Shown piece after piece: positions 1-9,200 of a stretch of 29,800 bases of DNA (positions are counted from its first letter, which is position 1; each line of letters opens with the position of its first letter). The translations under genes were made by a program, and so were the position numbers. The notes beneath the pieces were generated by a model that worked only from the letters and a program-made list of their open reading frames with translations, was not told the origin of the DNA and did no database searches. Source of the DNA: an uncultured Clostridia bacterium (lineage in GTDB: Bacteria > Bacillota > Clostridia > Oscillospirales > Acutalibacteraceae); assembly GCA_947168785.1 (NCBI GenBank), contig CAMVNL010000001.1, forward strand, positions 1-29,800, read 5' to 3'.

Positions 1-1
1 G

Positions 2-376
2 GTGGATATCGCGGGCACGCCGGACCTGGGTCCCGTGCTGTTTGCCGCCGCGGCGGCGCTCCACGGCGGACGGTTTACCGGCACCCGAAGGCTTGCCATC
101 AAAGAGAGCGACCGGGCTGCCGCTATGGCGCAGGAGCTGGGTAAGTTTGGCGTGAAAACGCAGATAGAAGAAAACGCCGTCACGGTGTTCCCGGGCGGGC
201 TGACGAAGCCCACTGAACCCCTCAGCGGCCACAACGACCACCGCATCGTCATGGCGCTGGCGGTCCTCCTCACCCAAACCGGCGGCGCCATCGAAGGCGC
301 CGAGGCGGTGAGAAAGAGCTTTCCGAGGTTTTGGGAGGCGCTGCGCGGGCTGGGGATCGCGGTGTGCGTATCGTAG
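2..376 (+). CDS. aroA: 3-phosphoshikimate 1-carboxyvinyltransferase (EPSP synthase), C-terminal part, cut by window edge
   Basis: This is the C-terminal ~124 residues of EPSP synthase, which transfers the enolpyruvyl group of PEP to shikimate-3-phosphate in the cytosolic shikimate pathway. Family signatures seen are GTPDLGPVLFAAAA, the IKESDRAAAMAQELGKFGV stretch, HNDHRIVMALAV with its conserved NDHR, and the closing KSFPRFWEAL. The full enzyme is about 420-430 residues, so roughly 70% lies upstream of the window. The GTG at position 2 is simply the first in-frame codon, not a start. It is followed on the same strand by tyrA and a DAHP synthase gene, which fits an aromatic amino acid operon. 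The reading frame is intact to its TAG stop. The identification is secure; the truncation is only due to the window. Confidence 0.95.
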   Translation: MDIAGTPDLGPVLFAAAAALHGGRFTGTRRLAIKESDRAAAMAQELGKFGVKTQIEENAVTVFPGGLTKPTEPLSGHNDHRIVMALAVLLTQTGGAIEGAEAVRKSFPRFWEALRGLGIAVCVS

Positions 377-385
377 TCGGGGTGT

Positions 386-567
386 ATCAGTCGGAAGTTA
401 TCAGTCGGAAGTCGGAAGTCACAGTCGGCGGCGCCGACAGGCGCGCTTGCGCGCGTCGGTTTGCCGTCTGACGACGGCTGATCATATCACCGGATTGGTT
501 TGGAAACCTTCTGTATATGGCGGAGGCATCGGCTTCACGGGACTTCCGACTTCCCACTTCCCACTGA
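386..567. repeat. Inverted-repeat intergenic element with heptamer ends between aroA and tyrA
   Basis: The left end has repeated units TCAGTCGGAAGT and CGGAAGT in 7-bp steps (386-427). The right end carries the reverse complement, ACTTCCGACTTCCCACTTCC (542-561) plus CACTGA. The 20-mer at 401-420 pairs with 548-567 with two mismatches. A strong GC-rich hairpin (434-459) lies between them. The right end runs directly into the tyrA ribosome site. No coding frame here resembles a protein. It looks like a small non-coding repeat element; mobility is not shown by the sequence. Confidence 0.6.
434..459. other. Strong GC-rich hairpin
   Basis: CCGAC (434-438) and GCGCGC (441-446) pair with GCGCGC (449-454) and GTCGG (455-459), giving an 11-bp stem with a 2-nt bulge (AG, 439-440) and a 2-nt turn (TT). 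The following bases are TTTGCC, too short a T run to call a good intrinsic terminator. It may be a structural core of the surrounding repeat, an attenuating structure, or an mRNA stabiliser between aroA and tyrA. Confidence 0.55.
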
Positions 568-579
568 AAAGGAGAAAAC

Positions 580-1434
580 ATGGAAATCAATCATAACACA
601 AGAATTGTCATCGTCGGCACGGGGCTCATCGGCGGCAGCTACGCGCAGGGGCTGACCGAGGCGGGCTTTGAAGTCGGCGGCGTGGATAAAAAGGAAGAAA
701 ACCTGCGCTATTGTCTGGAACGGGGCTGGCTGGCCCACGGGGAGACCGACCCAACGCCGGACTATCTCTCGCAGTTCGATATTATCATTCTGGCGCTGTA
801 CCCCCAGCGGGTGTACGAGTGGATCCTCGCGCATATGGACGCGCTGAAGCCCGGGGCCCTGCTGACCGATACCGCCGGCGTCAAGGGCACCATCGTGGCC
901 TCCATTCAGGCCTCGCTCCGGCCGGATCTGGAATTCGTCGGGGCTCATCCCATGGCCGGGCGCGAGCGCGGCGGTATGGAATACGCCGGGGCGGCCATCT
1001 TCAAGGGAGCCAATTTCATCGTCACCCCTACGGAAAAGAATACCCCCGCCGGTATCGAACAGGCGGAGGCCATCGGGCGCGCGCTGGGCTTCAAGCAGAT
1101 CGTGACCCTCTCCCCGGCGGAGCACGACGAGATGATCGCCTTCCTCTCCCAGATGACCCACTGCGTGGCGGTGGCGCTGATGACCTGCAAGGAATGCGAC
1201 GGCTTTGAGAAGTATTCCGGCGACTCCTTCCGGGACCTGACCCGCATCGCCAAGATCGACGAAAAGATGTGGCCCAACCTCTTCGCCCTGAATAAGGAGG
1301 AGCTGGTGGCGCAGATGGACCTGTTCGAGGCCCAGTTCCGCCGCATGCGGGACTATATCCTGAACGACGAAAAGGACAAGCTGCGGGAAATGATGGTGCT
1401 GTCCACACAAAGGCGGGAGAAGTTTGACCGGTGA
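580..1434 (+). CDS. tyrA: Prephenate dehydrogenase
   Basis: The 284-residue product should oxidatively decarboxylate prephenate to 4-hydroxyphenylpyruvate with NAD(P)+, the committed step to tyrosine. Residues ~8-20 form the Rossmann dinucleotide motif (IVIVGTGLIGGS), and an acidic residue near the end of strand 2 (GGVDKK) suggests NAD preference. The active-site block AHPMAGRERGGMEYA (about 122-136) and the later FLSQMTHCVAVAL segment are typical of the family. Length fits the catalytic domains alone; no C-terminal ACT domain is visible, so allosteric tyrosine control through ACT is unlikely. The start is ATG 580, preceded by AAAGGAG at 568-574. It lies downstream of aroA and upstream of a DAHP synthase gene, all on the same strand, separated by repeat-filled gaps rather than tight operon spacing. 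Confidence 0.93.
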   Translation: MEINHNTRIVIVGTGLIGGSYAQGLTEAGFEVGGVDKKEENLRYCLERGWLAHGETDPTPDYLSQFDIIILALYPQRVYEWILAHMDALKPGALLTDTAGVKGTIVASIQASLRPDLEFVGAHPMAGRERGGMEYAGAAIFKGANFIVTPTEKNTPAGIEQAEAIGRALGFKQIVTLSPAEHDEMIAFLSQMTHCVAVALMTCKECDGFEKYSGDSFRDLTRIAKIDEKMWPNLFALNKEELVAQMDLFEAQFRRMRDYILNDEKDKLREMMVLSTQRREKFDR

Positions 1435-1438
1435 ATCA

Positions 1439-1461
1439 GGCAGTAGGCAGTAGGCAATAGG
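1439..1461 (+). repeat. Heptanucleotide tandem repeat (GGCAGTA)
   Basis: Three consecutive 7-bp units, GGCAGTA, GGCAGTA and GGCAATA, followed by GG start 5 bp after the tyrA stop. This echoes the 7-bp GGAAGTC periodicity upstream of tyrA, but with a different unit. Such heptamer tracts can change copy number by slippage. No coding role is visible. Confidence 0.65.
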
Positions 1462-1718
1462 TAGCGGAGCACCTCAGTGCTGCTTTTTGCGCAAACAACT
1501 ACCGTAGCACGGCGCATTGCGCCGTCTGGCGGCTCCCCACGATGATTTGCTTTCCTCGGCATGATACCCTATGGAACAAGTTCTCAGCTGCAATCCAGTT
1601 ATATGAATCTGATACGCCAGACGGCGTGATACGCCGTGCTACGTGATGTAACTTCTCCCTCACAGCGGCACTGAGGTGCCGCGCTACACGACTTAAACGG
1701 CGCAAGGCGCCGTGCTAC
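1461..1718. repeat. Cluster of five related short hairpin repeats between tyrA and the DAHP synthase gene
   Basis: This fills most of the 308-bp gene-free gap 1435-1742. Hairpins with near-perfect short stems are: 1469-1484 (GAGCAC/GTGCTGC, then TTTTT), 1509-1525 (ACGGCGCA/TGCGCCGT), 1621-1637 (ACGGCGT/ACGCCGT), 1665-1682 (GCGGCAC/GTGCCGC) and 1697-1713 (ACGGCGC/GCGCCGT). Each is flanked by GTAGC on its left (first two copies) or GCTAC on its right (last three), so the first two are inverted relative to the others. The first and fourth share an ACCTCAGTGC/GCACTGAGGT core. The T run after the first hairpin could give weak termination after tyrA. No protein-coding frame is convincing here. Confidence 0.7.
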
Positions 1719-1742
1719 ATAAAGAAACAAGAGGTAACGACA

Positions 1743-2771
1743 ATGAACATGGAATTTAAACGGGAACTGCCCAACGCCCGGGTGGTGAAAGAGATGTACC
1801 CCGTCTCCGAAACGGCGGCGGCGCGGAAAAAGGAGAACGACGCGGAAATCCAGAAGGTCTTCCGCGGTGAAAGCGACAAATTTGTGCTGGTGATCGGCCC
1901 CTGCTCCGCCGACCGTGAGGACGCGGTGCTGGAATACATCGCCCGCCTGGCGGACCTGCGGGAAAAGGTGCAGGACAAGATCGTCATCATCCCCCGCATC
2001 TATACCAACAAGCCACGCACCACCGGCGACGGCTACAAGGGCATGCTCCACCAGCCGGACCCCAACGCCAATCCGGATATGCTCAAGGGCGTCATCGCCA
2101 TCCGCAAGCTGCACCTGCGGGCGCTGGAGGAAACCGGATTTTCCTGCGCGGATGAGATGCTCTATCCGGAAAACCATCCCTACCTGTCAGACGTGCTCTC
2201 CTACGTGGCCGTTGGCGCCCGGTCGGTGGAAAACCAGCAGCACCGGCTCACCGCCAGCGGGCTGGATATCCCCGTGGGCATGAAAAACCCCACCGGCGGC
2301 GATCTTTCCGTCATGATGAACGCCATCACCGCCGCCCAGCACCCCCACACCTTCGTCTACACCAACTGGGAGGTGACAAGCCGGGGCAACCCCCTGGCCC
2401 ACGCCATTCTGCGGGGCAGCACCGACCGCAACGGGCAGAACGCCTCCAACTACCACTACGAGGACCTGATGAAGCTGCACGAGCTGTATGAAAAGAGCGG
2501 CCTTATGAACCCCGGCGTCATCATCGACACCAACCACGCCAACTCCGGCAAAAAGTGGAACGAGCAGCCCCGCATCGCCAAGGAGATCCTCCACAGTATG
2601 CGCTTGTCCCCGGACCTGAAAAAACTGGTCCGCGGCCTGATGATCGAATCCTACCTCGAAGACGGCTGCCAGAAGCCCGCCGAGGGCGTCTACGGCAAAT
2701 CCATCACCGACCCGTGCCTGGGCTGGGAAAAGACCGAACGCCTGATCCTCGATATCGCGGAGCTGGTGTAA
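1743..2771 (+). CDS. aroF: 3-deoxy-7-phosphoheptulonate (DAHP) synthase, type I alpha (AroF/G/H class)
   Basis: The 342-residue product condenses PEP and erythrose-4-phosphate to DAHP, the first step of the shikimate pathway. Family marks are VLVIGPCSAD (about 49-57), PRIYTNKPRTTGDGYKGML (84-102), the GARSVENQQHRL block, GMKNPTGGD, the DTNHANSGK metal/substrate segment and the MIESYLEDGCQ region. Length matches the bacterial AroF/G/H class (about 340-350), which is usually feedback-inhibited by an aromatic amino acid; which one cannot be read from sequence alone. The start is ATG 1743, with AAGAGGTAA at about 1728-1736; a second in-frame ATG is at 1749. It is the last gene of the aromatic block and is followed at once by an intrinsic terminator. 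Confidence 0.94.
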   Translation: MNMEFKRELPNARVVKEMYPVSETAAARKKENDAEIQKVFRGESDKFVLVIGPCSADREDAVLEYIARLADLREKVQDKIVIIPRIYTNKPRTTGDGYKGMLHQPDPNANPDMLKGVIAIRKLHLRALEETGFSCADEMLYPENHPYLSDVLSYVAVGARSVENQQHRLTASGLDIPVGMKNPTGGDLSVMMNAITAAQHPHTFVYTNWEVTSRGNPLAHAILRGSTDRNGQNASNYHYEDLMKLHELYEKSGLMNPGVIIDTNHANSGKKWNEQPRIAKEILHSMRLSPDLKKLVRGLMIESYLEDGCQKPAEGVYGKSITDPCLGWEKTERLILDIAELV

Positions 2772-2787
2772 GGATAAGGTATCATAA

Positions 2788-2812
2788 ACTGCCCTTTACA
2801 GGGCGGTTTTTT
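2788..2812 (+). terminator. Intrinsic terminator after the DAHP synthase gene
   Basis: ACTGCCC (2788-2794) pairs with GGGCGGT (2801-2807), one G:T pair, around a TTTACA loop. It is followed directly by a run of six T. It lies 17 bp after the stop codon and closes the aromatic gene block. Confidence 0.85.
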
Positions 2813-2816
2813 GTTT

Positions 2817-3081
2817 ATCACGGATAAATGTGGGATGCCGCCATCAGGTTTATAGGATTGTCCGGTGATATATCATTCCGTAGGGGAGGCATTCTGACGC
2901 CCCGCGTTTGGAAGTAAACAACCTTTCAGCGGTCGCCCTCCGGTAAATGCACGTCTTGGCGCAAAGGGAAAGGATTCCGATGGTGCAACGCGGTGAGGGG
3001 CGTCAGGATGCCCCCCTGCGGTTGAGGAATGGATGCAGAAAAAACCATTGGACATATTGTAACCCTATAATTATCCGTGAT
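2817..3081. repeat. Nested inverted-repeat (MITE-like) element, non-coding
   Basis: The outer arms are a perfect 11-bp inverted repeat: ATCACGGATAA at 2817-2827 and TTATCCGTGAT at 3071-3081. The inner arms are TAGGGGAGGCATTCTGACGC and on (2881-2903), against GGGGCGTCAGGATGCCCCCC and on (2997-3019); these are reverse complements with only a few mismatches and enclose ~93 bp. No convincing protein is encoded. The size (~265 bp), nested arms and position in a gap suggest a small non-autonomous repeat element or a large structured RNA/DNA element. No target duplication was recognised with certainty. Confidence 0.55.
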
Positions 3082-3144
3082 GAACTATTTTGAGTTTTTT
3101 TGTGCATTATTTGTAAACAAACTATTAACATTTCTTTGTCTATA

Positions 3145-3173
3145 TTGCATTTTTTCTCTCTGTTCTATATGAT
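3145..3173 (+). promoter_or_regulatory. Sigma-A-type promoter for the large surface-protein gene
   Basis: A -35 box TTGCAT (3145-3150) and a -10 box TATGAT (3168-3173) are separated by exactly 17 bp in AT-rich sequence. Transcription would begin near 3180, giving a ~64-nt leader to the GTG start at 3244. This placement argues against translation starting further upstream. Confidence 0.65.
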
Positions 3174-3184
3174 TAAAATGTTGA

Positions 3185-3203
3185 ATTGTCCCATAGGGAC
3201 AAT
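3185..3203. promoter_or_regulatory. Perfect 8-bp palindrome just after the predicted transcription start (possible operator)
   Basis: ATTGTCCC (3185-3192), spacer ATA, GGGACAAT (3196-3203). The position, about +5 to +23 of the predicted transcript, suits a repressor operator. It could also act as a 5' RNA hairpin that protects the message. No regulator gene lies next to it. Confidence 0.45.
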
Positions 3204-3243
3204 AGATTTGACCGTTTTTCAACAAATTTATTCAGAAAGGTCA

Positions 3244-6200
3244 GTGAGCAGATTGAAGAGAACGAAGAGGATCCCCAACAGAAGAAAAGCGTTGTCGCTG
3301 TTTCTCACCATTGTGATGGTTGTCACCATGATCCCCATGGTCACCTTCATGAACAAGGAAGAAAACACCGCCAGCGCGTATTCCAGTTATTCAAAACCGT
3401 ACAGCACGGAGTATTACTATGCCTCCGGCACACAATTTATCTATCAGTTGATCCTTTACTTTTCCTCCAGCAGCAACGGCGATGCCGAAAACTGGTTAAG
3501 AAATAACGGCTGGACGCCTTGGGGGCATAACTTTAACGCCGGCGATGGTCACAAAAGTAAGTACATCCATTCCGGTTACAAAACGACGACCGATCCCACG
3601 GTTGCCATCAAGGGGATTCTGGTGGCCACCGGTCACCCTGACTCCGTCAGTTACGGTGGGGCGACTTATTACAGAGTCGGCGGCGGCTTCACTACCCAGA
3701 CGCCTACCGGCGGCGACGGCAGTGTTGACCTGAACAAGGGCAACGGCGGTGACGATCTGTACCTGATGGCCACGGCCGACCGCGCGGCCGGCCCTGCTCT
3801 GACCTCTCTCAGCATGGGGCAGAGCGGCAATTCCGGTACCGCGCAGAGCAATCTGACGAACAACGGGTATCGTGTTGTCACAAACCAGAGCGGCGGCGCG
3901 CAGGACACCAACGCGGGCGCGGGCGGCGACTACAACTACTGCGGTCAGAAATCCTCCTGCACCACGGTCGATTCCAATACCCTGCGCAGCAAATACGCCG
4001 AGCTACTGGCTAAATATAATCAGATAAGTTATTATAATTATCCCAGCACCACAAAAGCGAATATTGAAAACGCTTTGACTACCGCAAGCAACATTCTTTC
4101 CGACCTGAACGACGGCTATACCACATCCAGCCAGACTACCATCAACAACGCCGCGAATGCCTGCTCCACACAGAGCGGTTATATGACGCCCAAGGCGCCT
4201 GTCATCTCCCGTGCCACCACCGTGCGGGACGGCGTGGCCGGCTATTGGGCCTACGCCTATGTGGATACCAACGGCGGCGCGCCGATCAACCGGGTACAGT
4301 TCCCCACCTGGACGAACCTGAACGGTCAGGACGATATCCAGGCGAACTGGGTGACCAACTCCGCCGCCAGCGGCACTTCGGGCAGCTGGACTGTGAACGG
4401 CAGCACTTATAACTATCGCTACTATGTGGCGGTCAGCAGCCATAATAATGAATATGTTGGTTACAATACCCACATCTATGCCTACAACAACCTTGGCGCA
4501 CAAACGTCAAGCAGCGCCAACTTCGGCAGCTTTACCTACCCTGTGAAGTACAACGGCAACGGCGCCACCGGTGGGTCCACCTCCAATCAGACCGTCAACT
4601 ATGGCGCGCAGACGCAGATCAATAACAATGGTTTCACTCGCGCTTATACGATCAACTATAACGGCAACGGCGGCACCGCGGCCAAAACCAGCGATACGGA
4701 GACCTGGACCTTCAACGGATGGGCCGGTTCCACCACCACGCCCGGCTACCTTATCAACAACGCCGGCGAAAAGAGCGGCACGGGCGGCGCGAACGGCTAC
4801 ACGGATTTCGCCCAGTGGACCATTGCAAACCCGTTCTACGCGGGCGAGGAATACACGCTGGAATTTGACGCCTACGGCACCGGTACGCTGATCAACTATT
4901 TCTACGGCGCGTCCGGATATCTGAATGTTGCGAAGTCTGTCAGCTCCAACGGCAGGACCTCTACCGGCGGGGACGGCAATATTACCGCCACCATGACCGG
5001 CAGCTGGGTCCATTATAAGATCGTGTGGACGCTGGGCTCTTCCGGCAACGGTTCAGTCAACAAGTACGTGCTGTTCCGCGCACAACAGGGCACAAGCAAC
5101 GTGATCCACGCCAAGAATATCAAATTCTATCAGAGCAAGTTCGTCAACAATTCCCGGATGCTTAACCTTTCCACCAGCGGCGATTACAACATGACGGCGC
5201 AGTGGACGGCAGGCAAAGAGACCATGCCCAACGCTACCCGCAGCGGCTGGACCTTCCTCGGCTGGAACACGTCGAACAGCGCCACCACTTCAGCTTATAA
5301 TTATAATACCACCCAGACCTTCAGCGCCAACAAGATGCTGTACGCCATCTGGAGCAGGTCCATCACCAACACCTATCACTGGTACAAGGCGGACTGTGCC
5401 ACCGACGCCACCAAGACGTCCAGCGGTACTGCATACAACGCTGCCACCACGCTGGCGCTGACCTCGCCCAAGACCACGGACGTGGTGACCGGTCTCTCCA
5501 AGAACGACAAGACCTGGACCCTGAAGGGCTGGGCGGAGCAGAGCGCCGCTACCTGGGGCGGCCAGAGCGAGACGGCGGCCGTCGGCTTTAACGCCTCCCA
5601 CAACGTGGCTACCACTTCCTCCGCGCATACCTTCATGCCCGTCTACTCCCACGATACCACCAAGTTCTACGCCAACTTCAACTACTACGTAGACGACGCT
5701 ACGGCTTACAGCAAGAAGACGATGGATAAGACCGTGGGAGGCGACGCAACCACCGGCGCGATGCCCATAGCGGCCGTTACCGCAGATGGCGCGAATAACT
5801 CCATCAAGCGCACATATTCCAACGACGGCCGTATCTACGAGCTGCAGGGCTGGTCCCAGACGGAGGGCGCCGCAGAGGCTGAGATCGCATACAACGCTTC
5901 CACCGTCACGCTGACGGTGCCCGGCGGCGTCAACCACGTGCCGCAGGCGTCCGATACGCCCAACATGACGCCTATTGAGCTGTACCCTGTGTATAAGCAT
6001 ATCGGCACCACGATCTACGCGCGCTTTAACTACTACGACGCGTCCGGCAATCTGCAGCAAAAGACCGTGTCCGGTTCCGCTGCCGGTACCAACACCACCG
6101 GAACCGTGACCTTCCCGGATGCTTCACTGGTCAACACAACTTACACGGCTGACGGCGTCACCTACACGCTGGTGGGATGGAGCGCCGCTAACGACAGCGA

Positions 6201-9200
6201 AGCCTGCAATTCGTTTAACTATGAGGTGACGCTGGATGTGCTGCCTCACCCTGCAACCGATTACTATACCTTCTATCCGGTGTATAAGTGCACCACTACG
6301 GCCAGGTATTACACCTATACCTCCGCCGGCGCTCTGACGTCCTCCACCCAGGCCACTGCACTGCTGAAGACAGATACCTTTACCCCCGCTACGGCAGATG
6401 TGGCAGTGCCGCAGACAGGCTTCAACAAGACCATCACGCTGGACGGCAGAACCTTTACCTTCTGCGGCTGGCGGACGGATACGACCACCAACGCCGACGC
6501 GACGGTGGCGACGACGGTGACCGCGCAGAGCCACGCCGTCAGAGACGCGGAATACGTCTATTACGCAATTTACAAAAATGACGCCCTGACGCTAAGCTAT
6601 GACGCGGCCCACGACGGCGTTACGGCGACGCCCGTGCCCGCTTCTCAGACCGGCGTCCAGTATATCAGCACCGCCACCGGCAACGCCGATATCAACAACG
6701 TGGCGGAGGTGACCTTTGACGTCAATCCGGATAATGTGATCCCCGCCAAGGAGGGTTACACCTTCATCGGCTGGGGCAACGTGGATTCCGAGGAGGAGAC
6801 CTTCGACTACGCCCCCACCGGCGCCACCCTGCAGACCCGCATCGACAAGTCTCTCTTCGCCCGTTTCCGCGTCAACGACATGAACGTCACCTTCGTGTAC
6901 TATGACGGCGCCGACCTGGAAGGCGATTATAAACACGAAACAAAGACCGTTTCCTACGACGATCTGCAGCGCGACGATTCCGCTTCGAACAGCAGATACG
7001 TGGTCACCGCCCCCACGGTGAAGCTGGTGGGCGCGGACAACGTCATCAACATGACGAATATCGTCCATGCCAACGACAAATATCACTACGTCTTCCAGAA
7101 ATGGGAGCGCTCTGACGGCAAGGGCATCCATACCGCCTCCGTCAACGGCATTGATTACACCGTCACCTACAAAAACGTGGTGGATGACATCACCGTTCAG
7201 GGTATTTACGACGCCTTCCCGCACCACTATGCGACGCTGACGAGCGCCGAGGTACAGGCGCTTCCCGCCAAATTCAATCCCGACGGCGATACCACAGCCG
7301 CCAAGGACGCCACCTGCACCAAGGACGGTTATCAGTACCTGAAATGCACCGACTGCGGCCACGTTTACAAACAGATCATTTCCAAGCTCGATCACAAGAA
7401 TGAAAGCGGCGTGCCCGTGGTCACCTACAGCGGCTACAAAGCGCCCACCTGCACGGCGACCGGTAAGTACGCCACCGCCGTCTGCGCCCTCTGCGGCGAC
7501 CTTGTCAAAACCGAGGACGGCTCCCGCGCAAGATACTACGGCATCGAGGGCAACGCCTACGTGGAAGCGGATTCCGCCGACGGCGTGATCCCGGCCATGG
7601 GCCACAAGTATGAGTTCAGAGAGACGGTCGCCCCCACCTGCACGGAGAAGGGCTATGACCTGTACGTCTGCGCCAACAACGCGACCCATACGGAAAAGCG
7701 CAACGAAGTTGCCGAAACGAATCATACCGAAGTGACCACCCCCGGCACTCCCGCTACCTGCACCGAGCCCGGCAGATCCGACGGCGTCGTCTGCTCCGTC
7801 TGCAACCGTGTGATCGCGGCGTCCTACACGATCCCCGCCACCGGCCACAACATGGTCAAAACCGCGGCGAAGGCGGCGACCTGCACCGAAGACGGCAACG
7901 TTGAGTACTACACCTGTACCAACTGCGGCAAGCTGTTTGCCGATAAGAACGGCGCTGCGGAGCTGACGGCGGAAGCCGCCGTGATCGCCGCCCTGGGCCA
8001 CAATTACGTGGAAACCCCCGCGGAAGAAGCCACCTGCACCAAGGCCGGCCATACGGCAGGCAAGGTCTGCTCCCGCTGCGGCGAGATCGCCCCGGGCAGC
8101 ACGGCCTCCGAAACCCAGCCCGCCCTCGGCCATGACCTGGACGAAGGCACGCATACGGATTCCGACAAGCCCTGCCAGACCCCCGGCTATACCACTTACG
8201 CCTGCCGGCGCGAAGGCTGCGATTACACGGAAGTCGTGAACGACGAACTGGCGCCGCATACTGAAAAGACCCTGCCCGACCAGCCCGCCACCTGCACGGC
8301 CATGGGTAAATCCTCCTATAAGATCTGCGAGGTCTGCGGAAAGACCCTCACCAACTATAAGTGGCTGCCCATGAAGGCCCACACCTACACCGTCGTTCAG
8401 ACGGCTGAAACGCCCGCCACCTGCGAGACCGCCGGCACCTCCGCTGTAATGAAGTGCGCCAACTGCGACGCCGTCGTCGGCGGCGATGAGATCGCGGCCC
8501 TCGGTCACAACTACAGCGCCTGGATCGTCACCGAAGCCACCTGTGAGACTGACGGCGCCAGGACCAAATACTGCAAGCGCTGCGGCGCCACGGTCACCGA
8601 AACCATCCCGGCCTCCGGCCATACCCCGAAGGACGTGGCGGAAGTACCCGCCACCTGCTCCGCGGAAGGCGTTGCCGCCGGTAAGATCTGCGAAATCTGC
8701 GGCGACGTGCTGGAAGGCTGCGAAGCGATCCCGATGCTGCCTCACGCCATGGGCGAGCCCGCCATCGTGAGAGAGCCCACCTGCGCGCAGGAAGGCCTTG
8801 AAATCACCACTTGCGCCAACTGCGACTATCAGGTCATTGAGAAGATCGAAAAGCTTCCTCACACGGAAAAAACCGTGGAAGAGGCCGTGGCCCCCACCTG
8901 CAACACCGCCGGAACCAAGGCGAAGATCGTGTGTGAAGTCTGCGGCGAGCTGATCCAGGCCCCCACCGTCGTGGCAAAGCTGGATCACGTCTGGCAAACC
9001 ATCCCGGCCGTGGCCCCCACCTGCGCCGCAAAGGGCACGACCGCCTATGAGAAGTGCGTCAACTGCGGAATCAACCTGACCGAACCGAGAGACGTGCCCG
9101 CAAAGGGACACGTATGGGGCGAGTGGCAGCTGGTCAAAGCGGCCACCTGCCTGGAGGACGGCTCCAGAGTGCGTTACTGCACCGTAGAAGGCTGCGAAGC

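Noticed and set aside
535..1410. A 291-codon open frame on the - strand opposite tyrA
   Set aside because: The + strand encodes a complete prephenate dehydrogenase; the antisense frame is His/Gly/Arg-rich with no motif.
3100..3243. Longer N-terminus for the giant protein, starting at 3100
   Set aside because: A good promoter (3145-3173) and a palindrome lie inside this stretch. The resulting extension is not signal-peptide-like, while GTG 3244 gives a standard basic-hydrophobic signal peptide.
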